From positions 1 to 64,000 of the forward strand of contig NZ_JACAGN010000011.1 in assembly GCF_030324495.1 (NCBI RefSeq): a DNA stretch of 64,000 bases, read 5' to 3'. The notes beneath the pieces are model-generated. The model was not told where the DNA came from, searched no databases, and saw nothing but the letters and a program-made list of their open reading frames with translations. Of the stretch, positions 9,130 to 17,355 are shown in pieces. Origin of the DNA: Myroides sp. 1354 (GTDB lineage Bacteria; Bacteroidota; Bacteroidia; Flavobacteriales; Flavobacteriaceae). Position 1 is the first letter of the stretch. The number at the start of each line of letters is the position of its first letter. Position numbers and translations under genes: made by a program.

Positions 9130-9739
9130 ATCTACTATCTGATAAATCTACTACAGCTTTCCTTGTAGTTTCAATAATTTTTTTCAATTTCGTATCTCTA
9201 TATTCCACCTCAATTTCCCCTTCTACTTGTTTGAGCAGATTATTACTATCTACCACTACTTTACGTTGGGGTTTCTTTACCCAAATTTCATCAATAATCA
9301 AAGAATCCATTTTTTCTCTTTTGGCGATTGTTGGTATTGATGTTGTATTTTCAATCTGAGCTATTGATTTAATCTCAATCCTTTCTTTCTCTTTTCGAGG
9401 CGATACACTCAGGTCTTTGTCCACAGTTCTTACTTCATTCTCTTCCGAAAAGACGTCTTCTGCCTTTACTTCCTCTATAACTAGTTGCTGTTCTACAGTA
9501 GGCGAATCAATTCCATTGAACTCAATAGAGGGTTCCGTTTTCAATAATAGCAACCCAATCATTCCTCCTACAACCAAACAAGCTGCAATCCCAATCCAGG
9601 TTGTAATTACTCCTCTTTTTTTCTTCTTTTCGCGCTTATCCAATTGTTGAGACAGTTTATCCCAGGCAGCAGCTGAAGGAGCAATGGATTGTTCATCCAA
9701 TTGCTTTTTCCAATCTTTCTCTATTTTATTCCATTCCAT
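9119..9739 (-). CDS. Putative membrane anti-sigma factor
   Basis: The 206-residue protein has a short cytoplasmic helical part (1-42) with a WDKLSQQLDKREKKK stretch, one transmembrane segment (about 43-66, ending GMIGLLLL), and a polar, Ser/Thr/Glu-rich periplasmic part of about 140 residues. This layout is that of flavobacterial anti-sigma factors, although no classical zinc-binding HxxxCxxC motif is present. It overlaps the sigma gene by 19 bases and the downstream barrel gene by 11 bases, which supports function as one unit. The role is inferred from position and topology only. Confidence 0.6.
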   Translation of the reverse strand: MEWNKIEKDWKKQLDEQSIAPSAAAWDKLSQQLDKREKKKKRGVITTWIGIAACLVVGGMIGLLLLKTEPSIEFNGIDSPTVEQQLVIEEVKAEDVFSEENEVRTVDKDLSVSPRKEKERIEIKSIAQIENTTSIPTIAKREKMDSLIIDEIWVKKPQRKVVVDSNNLLKQVEGEIEVEYRDTKLKKIIETTRKAVVDLSDSRYEK

Positions 9740-10293
9740 AAACCTCGATTTTTTAAGTGCTCTAATTGTTGTTGTAATAACTTACGTGCTTGTGCGAGTT
9801 GTGATTTTGATGTTCCCTCACTAATCTGCAGCATGGTTGCTATTTCTTGATGTTTGTATTCTTCTATGACATAGAGATTGAATATGGTTCTACATCCTTC
9901 TGGCAATTGATCGATTAGTTGCTGTATTTCCTCTAAAGACAAATCTCCTTCATATTCACTGACTAAATCCTGTACAACATCATCGTATTCCTCCACATAG
10001 GTCAACTTTTTTTGTGCTCTTAAAAAAGAAATTGATTCATTGACCATAATGCGTCTAATCCACCCTTCAAAACTTCCTTTGTTCTCGTATTTGTTCATGG
10101 TTGTAAATACCTTCATAAAAGCGCTGATCATCACATCCTCCGCAAAGTGCACATCCTGTATATATTGTCTACAAATACTCAGCATTTTTCCAGAAAGTAA
10201 TTGATAGACCTCTTGCTGTGCGCCTCGTTTTTCACGCCGCAAGTCCTCAATATAATCTTCTATCTTTTTAGGGTATAATCGTATCAATTTCAT
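9721..10293 (-). CDS. RNA polymerase sigma factor, ECF subfamily
   Basis: The 190-residue protein has sigma region 2 (about 25-95, with AEDVMISAFMKVF and FEGWIRRIMVNE) and region 4 (about 130-180, with LPEGCRTIFNLYVIEEYKH and a helix-turn-helix EIATMLQISEGTSKSQL). No region 3 is present, as expected for ECF factors. It heads a three-gene overlapping operon with a membrane anti-sigma-like protein and an outer-membrane protein. A minus-strand TAAATTTG at 10310-10317 is a good -7 element, so at least one promoter looks like the housekeeping type. Confidence 0.9.
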   Translation of the reverse strand: MKLIRLYPKKIEDYIEDLRREKRGAQQEVYQLLSGKMLSICRQYIQDVHFAEDVMISAFMKVFTTMNKYENKGSFEGWIRRIMVNESISFLRAQKKLTYVEEYDDVVQDLVSEYEGDLSLEEIQQLIDQLPEGCRTIFNLYVIEEYKHQEIATMLQISEGTSKSQLAQARKLLQQQLEHLKNRGLWNGIK

Positions 10294-10344
10294 TTCTATT
10301 TAACACTGCCAAATTTAAAATTTATAAAAGGCTTTTGCTTTTCT

Positions 10345-10443
10345 TTAAGCAATAAATTGAGTGACAAAAGAAACAATGGCATCGACTAAACTGATAATAA
10401 GTAGTAATAATCCTTTCATTTTATGTTGATTTTGGTGGTTCAT
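10345..10443 (-). CDS. Possible small hydrophobic membrane peptide (32 or 24 residues)
   Basis: An ORF runs from ATG at 10443 (32 residues) or the in-frame ATG at 10419 (24 residues) to TAA at 10345. The 24-residue form begins MKGLLLLIIS and ends VTQFIA. It is almost wholly hydrophobic with one central Asp, giving a single membrane-spanning or amphipathic helix. An in-frame stop directly precedes the longer start. It sits about 50 bases upstream of the ECF sigma gene on the same strand. The composition is like type I toxin peptides or regulatory micro-proteins, but such ORFs can arise by chance. No function is assigned. Confidence 0.35.
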   Translation of the reverse strand: MNHQNQHKMKGLLLLIISLVDAIVSFVTQFIA

Positions 10444-10838
10444 CTACTATATAGACGCAAGAAGTAATAAAAAGGTTGGGATAGCAAGTGATTTTTTTAT
10501 TATTATTTTTTGACCTCCCTTTTATATTAGGGTTTTCAGTCAGGTATAAAAACAAACAAGCCCCAGTTGTGGGGCTTGTTGTACAATTTAAAATATGTTC
10601 ATTATCCTAGAAGGGGTAAGAAACAAACATGAAGTCCATTTATTTTTTTGGTATGTCGAAACAATACCGAAGTTTCATTCGTTTTTTCAACGTCTGATCC
10701 TCATTCATATCCTTCGTAAGATACAGTATTTTGAGCAATAAAACTAAATATAAATCACAATTTTTTATATTTACAATTCTATTTTATTTCTTTTATCAGA
10801 GAATTTTATATCCTATTTGCCGAATCATTCTCTTTTTA
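10444..10838. other. Intergenic region with one terminator and no clear gene
   Basis: Apart from a hairpin at 10551-10580 there is no supported gene. A 22-codon minus-strand ORF (10640-10708) exists but has no features that set it apart from chance. The region may hold the 3' untranslated part of the polyprenyl synthase transcript, which would end at the hairpin. Confidence 0.4.
10551..10580 (-). terminator. Intrinsic terminator downstream of the polyprenyl synthase
   Basis: An eleven-base perfect stem (AACAAGCCCCA / TGGGGCTTGTT) with a GTTG loop is followed on the minus strand by GTTTTT. It lies 260 bases beyond the polyprenyl synthase stop, the nearest minus-strand gene upstream. Confidence 0.75.
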
Positions 10839-11819
10839 CTATTTTTTACGTTCAATTACATAATTTACCATCGTAATCAAAGCTTCTTTAAATGGAGAAG
10901 AAGGAAAGTTTTCAACCAACTGCAAGGCTTCTTGTTGATAAGCAATCATTTTTTCTGTAGCATAAGTTAATCCTCCAGCTTCTTTGACGTAATCAATGAC
11001 CTCTTTTACTCTGCGTTTATCTTCGTTGTGATTTTTTACTGAATTAATGAGCCATTTGCGTTTTTCTTTCGATGCAGTATTGAGTGCATAAATTAGTGGC
11101 AAGGTCATTTTCTGTTCTTTGATATCAATTCCAGTTGGTTTTCCAATTGGCCCATCGGTATAATCAAATAAGTCATCCTTGATTTGAAAGGCCATTCCGA
11201 TTACCTCGCCAAATTTGCGCATTTTCTCGATTAATTCCGCGTTATCGGGTTGAACAGATGCTGCACCAAGCGCACAACAAGCGGCAATTAGCGTTGCTGT
11301 TTTTTGACGGATTATCTCGTAATAAATATCTTCTGTGATATCTAAACGACGGGCTTTTTCAATTTGGAGTAATTCCCCTTCGCTCATTTCGCGAACGGCT
11401 ACTGAAATAATGCGCAATAAATCAAAATCTCCATTGTCAATGGATAACAAGAGTCCCTTTGACAATAAATAATCGCCAACCAACACTGCGATTTTATTTT
11501 TCCATAAGGCATTTAAAGAGAAGAATCCACGGCGTTTATTGCTATCATCAACCACATCATCATGCACAAGGGTAGCGGTGTGAATCAATTCTATCACGGA
11601 AGCTCCGCGATATGTACGTTCATTGACCTCACCTTCATGTACCATTTTAGCCACAAGAAAAACAAACATTGGTCTCATTTGTTTTCCCTTTCGGTTTACA
11701 ATGTAGTAAGTGATTCGATTTAATAGTGCAACTTTCGTTGCCATAGACTTATGAAACTTCTTTTCGAAGAGTTCCATTTCTACCTTAATTGGTTCCTGTA
11801 TTTGCTGTACAATATTCAT
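10839..11819 (-). CDS. ispB: All-trans polyprenyl diphosphate synthase
   Basis: It elongates prenyl diphosphates with isopentenyl diphosphate to make the side chain of menaquinone. The 326-residue protein has the first Asp-rich motif in LVHDDVVDDSNKRR and the second in GMAFQIKDDLFDYT, plus the KGKQMRP substrate-binding site near residue 47. I chose ATG at 11819 because a promoter (TTG at 11856-11858, TAAATTTG at 11826-11833) lies right in front, and the alternative start at 11858 would fall inside its -33 element. Chain length cannot be read reliably, so heptaprenyl or octaprenyl are both possible. Confidence 0.88.
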   Translation of the reverse strand: MNIVQQIQEPIKVEMELFEKKFHKSMATKVALLNRITYYIVNRKGKQMRPMFVFLVAKMVHEGEVNERTYRGASVIELIHTATLVHDDVVDDSNKRRGFFSLNALWKNKIAVLVGDYLLSKGLLLSIDNGDFDLLRIISVAVREMSEGELLQIEKARRLDITEDIYYEIIRQKTATLIAACCALGAASVQPDNAELIEKMRKFGEVIGMAFQIKDDLFDYTDGPIGKPTGIDIKEQKMTLPLIYALNTASKEKRKWLINSVKNHNEDKRRVKEVIDYVKEAGGLTYATEKMIAYQQEALQLVENFPSSPFKEALITMVNYVIERKK

Positions 11820-11825
11820 TATAAA

Positions 11826-11858
11826 CAAATTTATGACTTTTTCGGTCATAGTATGCAA
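11826..11858 (-). promoter_or_regulatory. Bacteroidota-type promoter of the polyprenyl synthase
   Basis: On the minus strand TTG, 22 bases, then TAAATTTG. The last G of the -7 element is six bases from the chosen ATG, so the transcript would have almost no leader. Confidence 0.6.
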
Positions 11859-11914
11859 CTCAATTCAATATCTACGCGATAAAAAGACACTTTGATTGTT
11901 TTAGTTCTCTTTTA

Positions 11915-12955
11915 TTATGATTTATTCGCTAATTGTCCACAAGCGGCATCAATATCTTTTCCACGGCTACGTCTAACGACTACCGTAATATCGTTATTTT
12001 CAAGTGCTTTAATGTAGTTTTCTATTGCCTGATTATCGGCTTGTTGAAATTCACCATCATCAATGGGATTGTATTCAATCAGGTTAACTTTACTTGGCAT
12101 CTGTTTACAGAATTTCACCAAGGCATCAATAGATGCTTTGTCGTCGTTAATTCCTTTCCATACAACATATTCAAACGTAATTCGGCTTTTTGTTTTGCTG
12201 TACCAATATTGAAGTGCATCTCTTAAATCAGTTAATGGGAAGCTTTTAGAGAAAGGCATAATGCGATTACGCGTTTCTTCGATAGCCGAGTGAAGTGAAA
12301 CCGCTAATTTAAATTTCACTTGATCATCCGCAAGTTTGCGAATCATTTTGGGAATACCTGAAGTAGAAACGGTAATGCGTTTTGGCGACATTCCCAATCC
12401 TTCTTCTGAGGTGATTTTATCAATGGCCGCTTGCACATTATTGTAGTTCATCAGGGGTTCTCCCATTCCCATGAAAACAATATTCGAAAGTGGACGACCG
12501 TGATTTTGACGACTTTGTTGATCAATTGTTAAGACTTGATCATAGATTTCATCGGGATTTAGATTTCTCATGCGTTTCAATTTTGCTGTTGCACAAAATT
12601 CACAATCTAAACTACATCCAACTTGAGAAGACACACAAGCCGTAGTACGTGTTTCTGTAGGGATTAAAACAGATTCCACGATTAATCCATCGTGTAATTT
12701 CACTCCATTTTTAATCGTTCCATCCGAACTAATCTGCATATTGTCTACGCGAATATGGTTAATCACAAAATGATCTTCCAACATTTGACGGGTAGCTTTA
12801 GAGAGATTACTCATATCCTCGAAAGAATGAGCTCCTTTACTCCATAACCACTCGTACACCTGATTACCTCTAAATGATTTATCTCCTTGAGAAACAAAAA
12901 AATCTCTCAATTGTTCTTTGGATAAACTACGTATGTCTTTTTTCTCTAATTGCAT
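11915..12955 (-). CDS. rlmN: Dual-specificity 23S rRNA/tRNA A2503/A37 C2-methyltransferase RlmN
   Basis: This radical SAM enzyme methylates C2 of A2503 in 23S rRNA, and of A37 in some tRNAs. The 346-residue protein has the radical SAM cluster motif CSLDCEFC (Cys114, Cys118, Cys121) and the C-terminal methyl-accepting Cys339 in AACGQL. GMGEPLMNYNNV is the family GEP motif. Length is normal. Its -7 element TAAATTTG (12960-12967, minus) is only four bases from the ATG, suggesting a leaderless or nearly leaderless mRNA. It is probably a single-gene transcript. Confidence 0.95.
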   Translation of the reverse strand: MQLEKKDIRSLSKEQLRDFFVSQGDKSFRGNQVYEWLWSKGAHSFEDMSNLSKATRQMLEDHFVINHIRVDNMQISSDGTIKNGVKLHDGLIVESVLIPTETRTTACVSSQVGCSLDCEFCATAKLKRMRNLNPDEIYDQVLTIDQQSRQNHGRPLSNIVFMGMGEPLMNYNNVQAAIDKITSEEGLGMSPKRITVSTSGIPKMIRKLADDQVKFKLAVSLHSAIEETRNRIMPFSKSFPLTDLRDALQYWYSKTKSRITFEYVVWKGINDDKASIDALVKFCKQMPSKVNLIEYNPIDDGEFQQADNQAIENYIKALENNDITVVVRRSRGKDIDAACGQLANKS

Positions 12956-12959
12956 GCTG

Positions 12960-12967
12960 CAAATTTA
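12960..12967 (-). promoter_or_regulatory. -7 promoter element of rlmN
   Basis: A perfect TAnnTTTG (TAAATTTG on the minus strand) ends four bases before the ATG. A matching -33 TTTG at the usual distance is not seen. Confidence 0.5.
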
Positions 12968-13007
12968 CTTTTTTTACTGGAATAATTGACATCTCTATTT
13001 TAGATAT

Positions 13008-13044
13008 AAAAAAAGGATGTAGCATCATGTCCTACATCCTTTTT
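13008..13044 (-). terminator. Strong (bidirectional-looking) terminator after the SDR gene
   Basis: Perfect 13-base arms AAAAAGGATGTAG and CTACATCCTTTTT enclose a nine-base loop. T runs flank both sides. It lies between the SDR stop and the rlmN promoter. Confidence 0.9.
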
Positions 13045-13053
13045 CTAAACTTA

Positions 13054-13794
13054 CTATTTAGCGAGGTATCCTCCTTCAATGGGATAATATCCTCCTGTTG
13101 CAAAAGAGGCTTTGTCTGAAGCTAACCAGAGAATAATCTCAGCTACTTCTTCTGGCGTACCCAAACGCTGCATCGCATGTTGAGATTCTAAGAAGTGTTT
13201 TACTTGAGGATCCATAGAGGCCAACAATGGCGTTTCAATAAAACCTGGTCCTACAGCATTCACGCGAATTCCTTGGGTTCCATACTCCCATCCTGCAGAT
13301 TTCGTCAATCCCACAACCCCGTGTTTTGCCGCAACATAAGCAGGAGAATTGGCAAAACCAACTTGGCCTAAAATAGAGGCAATGTTGACAATACTTCCGC
13401 CTCCATTTTTCAACATCGCTGGAATTTGATAGCGCATCCCGTAGAATACACCATCTAAATTAATAGAGGTTACTTTTTTCCATTCCTCTATATCATATTC
13501 ACCCGTTGGGGCACTCATTCCTCCAATTCCAGCATTATTCACTGCAATATCTAATGCTCCAAATTTATTTATCGTTTCTGCAACTAAGGCTTCGTTGTCT
13601 GAAGGTGAAGCGGCATTTGACTTTACAAAATGCACATCTGCTCCTAAGTCAGTGGCTAATTTTTTTCCCAATTCTTCATTCAAATCAGCTATTACGACTT
13701 TTGCGCCTTCTTTTACAAATAACTCGACAACTGCTTTTCCAATTCCTGAAGCTCCTCCTGTAACAATAGCAACTTTATTTTCTAACATTTTCAT
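13054..13794 (-). CDS. SDR-family NAD(P)-dependent oxidoreductase
   Basis: This is a classical short-chain dehydrogenase/reductase of 246 residues: the cofactor motif TGGASGIG (12-19), the NNAG motif (86-89), catalytic Ser140, Tyr153 and Lys157 (YVAAK), and a C-terminal GGYYPIEGG. It resembles the glucose 1-dehydrogenase / 3-oxoacyl-ACP reductase-like group, but the substrate cannot be inferred. An Asp (IADLN, residue 37) after the second strand favours NAD over NADP. It could start at the third codon (MLENK). It has its own terminator and no operon partner. Confidence 0.85.
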   Translation of the reverse strand: MKMLENKVAIVTGGASGIGKAVVELFVKEGAKVVIADLNEELGKKLATDLGADVHFVKSNAASPSDNEALVAETINKFGALDIAVNNAGIGGMSAPTGEYDIEEWKKVTSINLDGVFYGMRYQIPAMLKNGGGSIVNIASILGQVGFANSPAYVAAKHGVVGLTKSAGWEYGTQGIRVNAVGPGFIETPLLASMDPQVKHFLESQHAMQRLGTPEEVAEIILWLASDKASFATGGYYPIEGGYLAK

Positions 13795-13888
13795 ATTTTA
13801 TAATTTTAGTTTCTATTAAGTTACGTATTGTCTCGGAGAATACTAGTTTCCAATGAATTAATTAACAGAGTTTTAATGTATACAGGTA

Positions 13889-13924
13889 CAAAAAAAAACT
13901 GCCTTACCGAAGTAAGACAGCTTT
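13889..13924 (-). terminator. Intrinsic terminator of the fumarase gene
   Basis: The arms CTGCCTTAC and GTAAGACAG pair with one mismatch around a CGAA loop, and the minus strand continues with a long T run. It lies about 30 bases past the fumarase stop. Confidence 0.8.
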
Positions 13925-13950
13925 TCCTCGTTATTGAGTTATCGTCTATT

Positions 13951-15552
13951 TTACAAATTTTGGAAGAAATCATTTCCTTTATCGTCAGTAATGATAAAGG
14001 CAGGGAAATCTTTTACCACGATTTTGCGAACCGCTTCCATTCCCAACTCTGGGAAATCAACAACCTCAACACTCAAGATATTCTCTTTCGCTAAGATGGC
14101 TGCAGGTCCACCGATTGATCCCAAATAGAATCCACCGTGTTTTTTACAAGCATCGGTTACCGCTTGAGAACGGTTTCCTTTTGCCAACATAATCATACTT
14201 CCTCCAACAGCCTGGAATGCATCTACATAAGGATCCATACGTCCTGCTGTCGTTGGCCCAAAACTTCCTGAAGGCATTCCTTCTGGAGTTTTTGCTGGTC
14301 CTGCATAATATACAGGGTGATTTTTGAAGTATTCTGGCATTGCTTCACCCTTGTCTAACATTTCTTGAATCTTCGCGTGTGCAATATCACGAGCAACAAT
14401 TACCGTTCCATTTAACATCACACGTGTTTTAATTGGATGTTTGGTCAATTCTGCTAATTGCTCTTTCATTGGTCTATCTAAATCAATGATAACAGGCTCT
14501 TCTAAATGTGGAGCTACTGCAGGCAATAAACGCGCTGGATTTTCTTCTAATTGTTCGATGAACAAGCCTTCTGCTGTAATTTTTGCTTTGATATTTCGGT
14601 CTGCCGAACAAGAAACTCCTAATCCAACTGGACAAGAAGCGGCGTGACGAGGTAAGCGAATTACACGTACATCATGGGTAAAATATTTACCGCCAAATTG
14701 TGCTCCAATATGAGATTCTTGGCAGATTAATTGTAATTTTTTCTCCCATTCAATATCGCGGAACGCTTGACCTCCCATATTACCAGAAGTAGGTAAATGA
14801 TCGTAATACCCTGCAGATGCTTTTTTCACTGCTGCAAGGTTCGCTTCTGCCGATGTACCACCAATCACTAATGCTAAGTGATAGGGAGGACAAGCTGACG
14901 TACCTAAATCCATGATTTTTTCTTTGATAAACTCCGTCAGGTTTTTATCGTTCAACAAGGACTTTGTCTTTTGGTATAAGAAGGTTTTATTCGCAGATCC
15001 TCCTCCTTTTGCCAAGAATAAAAATTCATATTTCTGACCTTGTGTGGCATAAATATCAATTTGAGCAGGTAGATTCGATCCTGAGTTCTTCTCTTCAAAC
15101 ATACTGATGGGAACAATCTGAGAGTATCTCAAATTTTTCTTTTGGTAGGTATTGAAAATTCCTTTGGATAAACTTTCAGCATCATTAGATCCTGTATATA
15201 CATTTTCTCCTTTTTTTGCTACAACGATAGCCGTTCCTGTATCTTGACAAGAAGGCAATTGTCCATCAATCGCCACAACTGCATTTTGCAATAAATTATA
15301 TGCCACAAAACGATCGTTATCTGTTGCTTCTGGATCGTCTAGGATTGCTTTTAAACTTTCTAAGTGAGCTGTTCTCAACATGAAAGAAACATCTGTCATC
15401 GCCGCTTCAGATAAAACTTCTAAAGCCTTTGGATCTACAACTAAGATTTCGCGATCACCTAACTTTTCAATTTTTACAAAATCAGAAGAAATTTTTTTAT
15501 ACTTCGTATCGTCCTTTTGAATTGGATACGGATCTTGATATATAAAGTCCAT
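13951..15552 (-). CDS. fumA: Fumarate hydratase, class I (iron-sulfur)
   Basis: It interconverts fumarate and malate in the TCA cycle. The 533-residue protein has both halves of class I fumarases: an N-terminal alpha domain with Cys in PSCQDTGTA (about residue 101) and Cys in SACPPYH (about 220), and a beta domain ending with [24 protein letters not shown] third candidate cluster ligand is in [12 protein letters not shown] (about 315). This is the oxygen-sensitive [4Fe-4S] type. It is separate from the FumC/AspA superfamily. It is probably monocistronic, followed by a terminator. The fumarate from AspA and SdhCAB flows through it. Confidence 0.93.
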   Translation of the reverse strand: MDFIYQDPYPIQKDDTKYKKISSDFVKIEKLGDREILVVDPKALEVLSEAAMTDVSFMLRTAHLESLKAILDDPEATDNDRFVAYNLLQNAVVAIDGQLPSCQDTGTAIVVAKKGENVYTGSNDAESLSKGIFNTYQKKNLRYSQIVPISMFEEKNSGSNLPAQIDIYATQGQKYEFLFLAKGGGSANKTFLYQKTKSLLNDKNLTEFIKEKIMDLGTSACPPYHLALVIGGTSAEANLAAVKKASAGYYDHLPTSGNMGGQAFRDIEWEKKLQLICQESHIGAQFGGKYFTHDVRVIRLPRHAASCPVGLGVSCSADRNIKAKITAEGLFIEQLEENPARLLPAVAPHLEEPVIIDLDRPMKEQLAELTKHPIKTRVMLNGTVIVARDIAHAKIQEMLDKGEAMPEYFKNHPVYYAGPAKTPEGMPSGSFGPTTAGRMDPYVDAFQAVGGSMIMLAKGNRSQAVTDACKKHGGFYLGSIGGPAAILAKENILSVEVVDFPELGMEAVRKIVVKDFPAFIITDDKGNDFFQNL

Positions 15553-15761
15553 GGAATTATTCGTTTATTTTTGAAGGATAAAATTACGAAATATACCAAT
15601 CAAAAAACCGTAGAACGTTTCTAAATAACCCGCATCTACTGGGCTTTCCATTAAAGATGATTTGTGTACTACAGCTATCAAAACAACTAAATAGGTCTCC
15701 GATTAAGAGCCCCACTTCCTCTCTACTCACTTGCCATTATTTCAGTACTCTCACTTTTTAT

Positions 15762-15801
15762 GGACAAATTGTCCTTCTCCCTTACATTTTATTTACATTT
15801 G
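15762..15801 (+). promoter_or_regulatory. Promoter and palindromic operator of the secreted esterase
   Basis: TTG (15769-15771), 22 bases, then TACATTTG (15794-15801) form a Bacteroidota promoter. The palindrome GGACAA-A-TTGTCC (15762-15774) overlaps the -33 element, a position expected for a repressor or activator site. Confidence 0.5.
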
Positions 15802-15821
15802 AATTTATTAATTTATAACCT

Positions 15822-16670
15822 ATGACAGTTTTAAACAAAGTTCTATCTGCTGTTTTTTGTTTGGTTGCTTTTACAGCCTTTGGACAAAAAGAAGCACAAA
15901 AAATATCAATTGGCGAATCGATTGCGTTAGAATCAAACATCTTGAATGAGACGAGAACGATTAATATCTATTTACCTCCTTATTATCAACCGAATGACAC
16001 GATTAAATACCCAGTTGTCTACATTTTAGATGGTGGAGTTGAAGAAGATTTTATTCATTTAGCGGGTATTTTCCGCGTTAATTCTCAACCCTGGATCAAT
16101 CGATTCCCCGAGGCTATTGTGGTGGGAATTGAAAACGTCAACCGCAGACGAGATTTTACGTTTGCTGTACCTAACATCGACTTTTTAGACAAGCTAAAAT
16201 ACAGCAAAGACTTTTTTCCTCAATACGGTGGAGCAGAACCTTATGCGGCATTTTTAGAAGGAGAACTGATTCCATATATTGATCAACACTACAACACCAC
16301 AAATGTACGTACTGTTGTTGGAGAATCTTTAGCGGGATTGATGTCTTCTTATTTACTAATCAAACACCCTAACTTATTTTCGAATTACATTATCGTAAGT
16401 CCGAGTTTTTGGTGGGGAGAAGAAGAATTATTGAACGAAACAAATCAGTGCTTATTGAAAAAGATAAAACAGCCCGTAAATGTTTATGTAGGTGTTCCAA
16501 GCAAAGAAGAAGACGAAATGATGTATGAAGTAGGCCATCGCTTTTATTCATACTTGAAACAAAATCCAGCAATACACGCTACTTTTGATTATATGCCTGA
16601 AGAGGTACACGCAACTGTTTTACATCAAGCGGTTCTCCATGCGATAAAAAAACAATTTCACATAAAGTAA
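15822..16670 (+). CDS. Secreted alpha/beta-hydrolase, putative esterase
   Basis: The 282-residue protein begins with a signal peptide (1-21, ending TAFGQ) and has the putative esterase fold: YPVVYILDGG, an oxyanion region, the nucleophile elbow GESLAG (Ser near 168), and a late His in EEVHATVLHQA. It belongs to the family that includes siderophore esterases (Fes/IroE) and S-formylglutathione hydrolase-like enzymes. Without siderophore genes nearby the substrate remains open. A promoter with an overlapping palindrome lies upstream, and a terminator shared with the converging cytochrome gene follows. Confidence 0.8.
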   Translation: MTVLNKVLSAVFCLVAFTAFGQKEAQKISIGESIALESNILNETRTINIYLPPYYQPNDTIKYPVVYILDGGVEEDFIHLAGIFRVNSQPWINRFPEAIVVGIENVNRRRDFTFAVPNIDFLDKLKYSKDFFPQYGGAEPYAAFLEGELIPYIDQHYNTTNVRTVVGESLAGLMSSYLLIKHPNLFSNYIIVSPSFWWGEEELLNETNQCLLKKIKQPVNVYVGVPSKEEDEMMYEVGHRFYSYLKQNPAIHATFDYMPEEVHATVLHQAVLHAIKKQFHIK

Positions 16671-16705
16671 AACGTATTCTAAACGAAAGAAAGCTTATAA
16701 AAAAA

Positions 16706-16745
16706 GAAAAAGCTTGAGTACCGAATCTGTACGCAAGCTTTTTTT
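16706..16745. terminator. Bidirectional terminator between esterase and cytochrome c
   Basis: AAAAGCTTG and CAAGCTTTT arms with an inner GTAC/GTAC extension and T runs on both strands lie between two converging genes. Confidence 0.88.
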
Positions 16746-16778
16746 ATTTAGATGACAATAACGTATAAAAAAGGATAT

Positions 16779-17192
16779 TTACATGCTGCGCATGTAGGCT
16801 TCCAAAGCCTCTAACTCCGCATCACTAAATTTCTTCGTAATCTCTAAGTTAGCCTGCATAATGATAAATTGTGCAGGATCCACGATAGCTTCTTCTTGTC
16901 CTTTTAAAAAGGAAATCAGGCTCACATCGTGTTTATCGTATATTTCAATAATTTCTCTTACACTCGGACCAATTACTTTTTTATCTGCTATATGGCAAGA
17001 AGCACAGGTTCCTTTTCCCTCAAAAATCTGTTTTCCCAAGGCAATTTTTTCTGCTTGGCTCATTTCAGTTGCCCCCCCTCGCTCAGATTCATATACGGGC
17101 TCGGGCATGGTTTGTTTTTCTTCTTTTTTACCGCAAGAAACTAAAAGTACTGCTGCAAAAAACGGTATCGCTTTAAGTAGATAGTTACGCAT
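16779..17192 (-). CDS. Cytochrome c-family lipoprotein
   Basis: The 137-residue protein (ATG at 17192; a longer frame exists but adds non-signal residues) starts with a lipoprotein signal whose lipobox is LLVSCG, Cys18 being the lipid anchor. The single haem-binding motif is CASCH, in the class I cytochrome c arrangement, with a candidate Met axial ligand (IIMQAN) about 45 residues later. It would sit on the periplasmic face of a membrane and carry electrons to or from respiratory partners. It is located next to the haem genes but is read as its own unit. Confidence 0.85.
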   Translation of the reverse strand: MRNYLLKAIPFFAAVLLVSCGKKEEKQTMPEPVYESERGGATEMSQAEKIALGKQIFEGKGTCASCHIADKKVIGPSVREIIEIYDKHDVSLISFLKGQEEAIVDPAQFIIMQANLEITKKFSDAELEALEAYMRSM

Positions 17193-17324
17193 AAGTTGTT
17201 TGTTTATTTGTTGTATCAAAAATACAAAAACAATTTGGGTTCCCTCTTTCACAAATCACGCCAATTCATGTAAAAAAACGACATCTATCTTCCCTAAAAC
17301 AAGTAAATCTCATTTAAAACAAAT

Positions 17325-17354
17325 AAAAAAAGCTCAGAAAGTCTGAGCTTTTTT
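17325..17354 (-). terminator. Intrinsic terminator of hemB
   Basis: The stem AGCTCAGA / TCTGAGCT with an AAG loop is flanked by A and T runs. It lies immediately after the hemB stop and closes the haem operon. Confidence 0.9.
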
Positions 17355-17355
17355 A

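Noticed and set aside
10640..10708. 22-codon ORF in the gap below the polyprenyl synthase
   Set aside because: Mixed composition, no signal or membrane features, no promoter; indistinguishable from chance.
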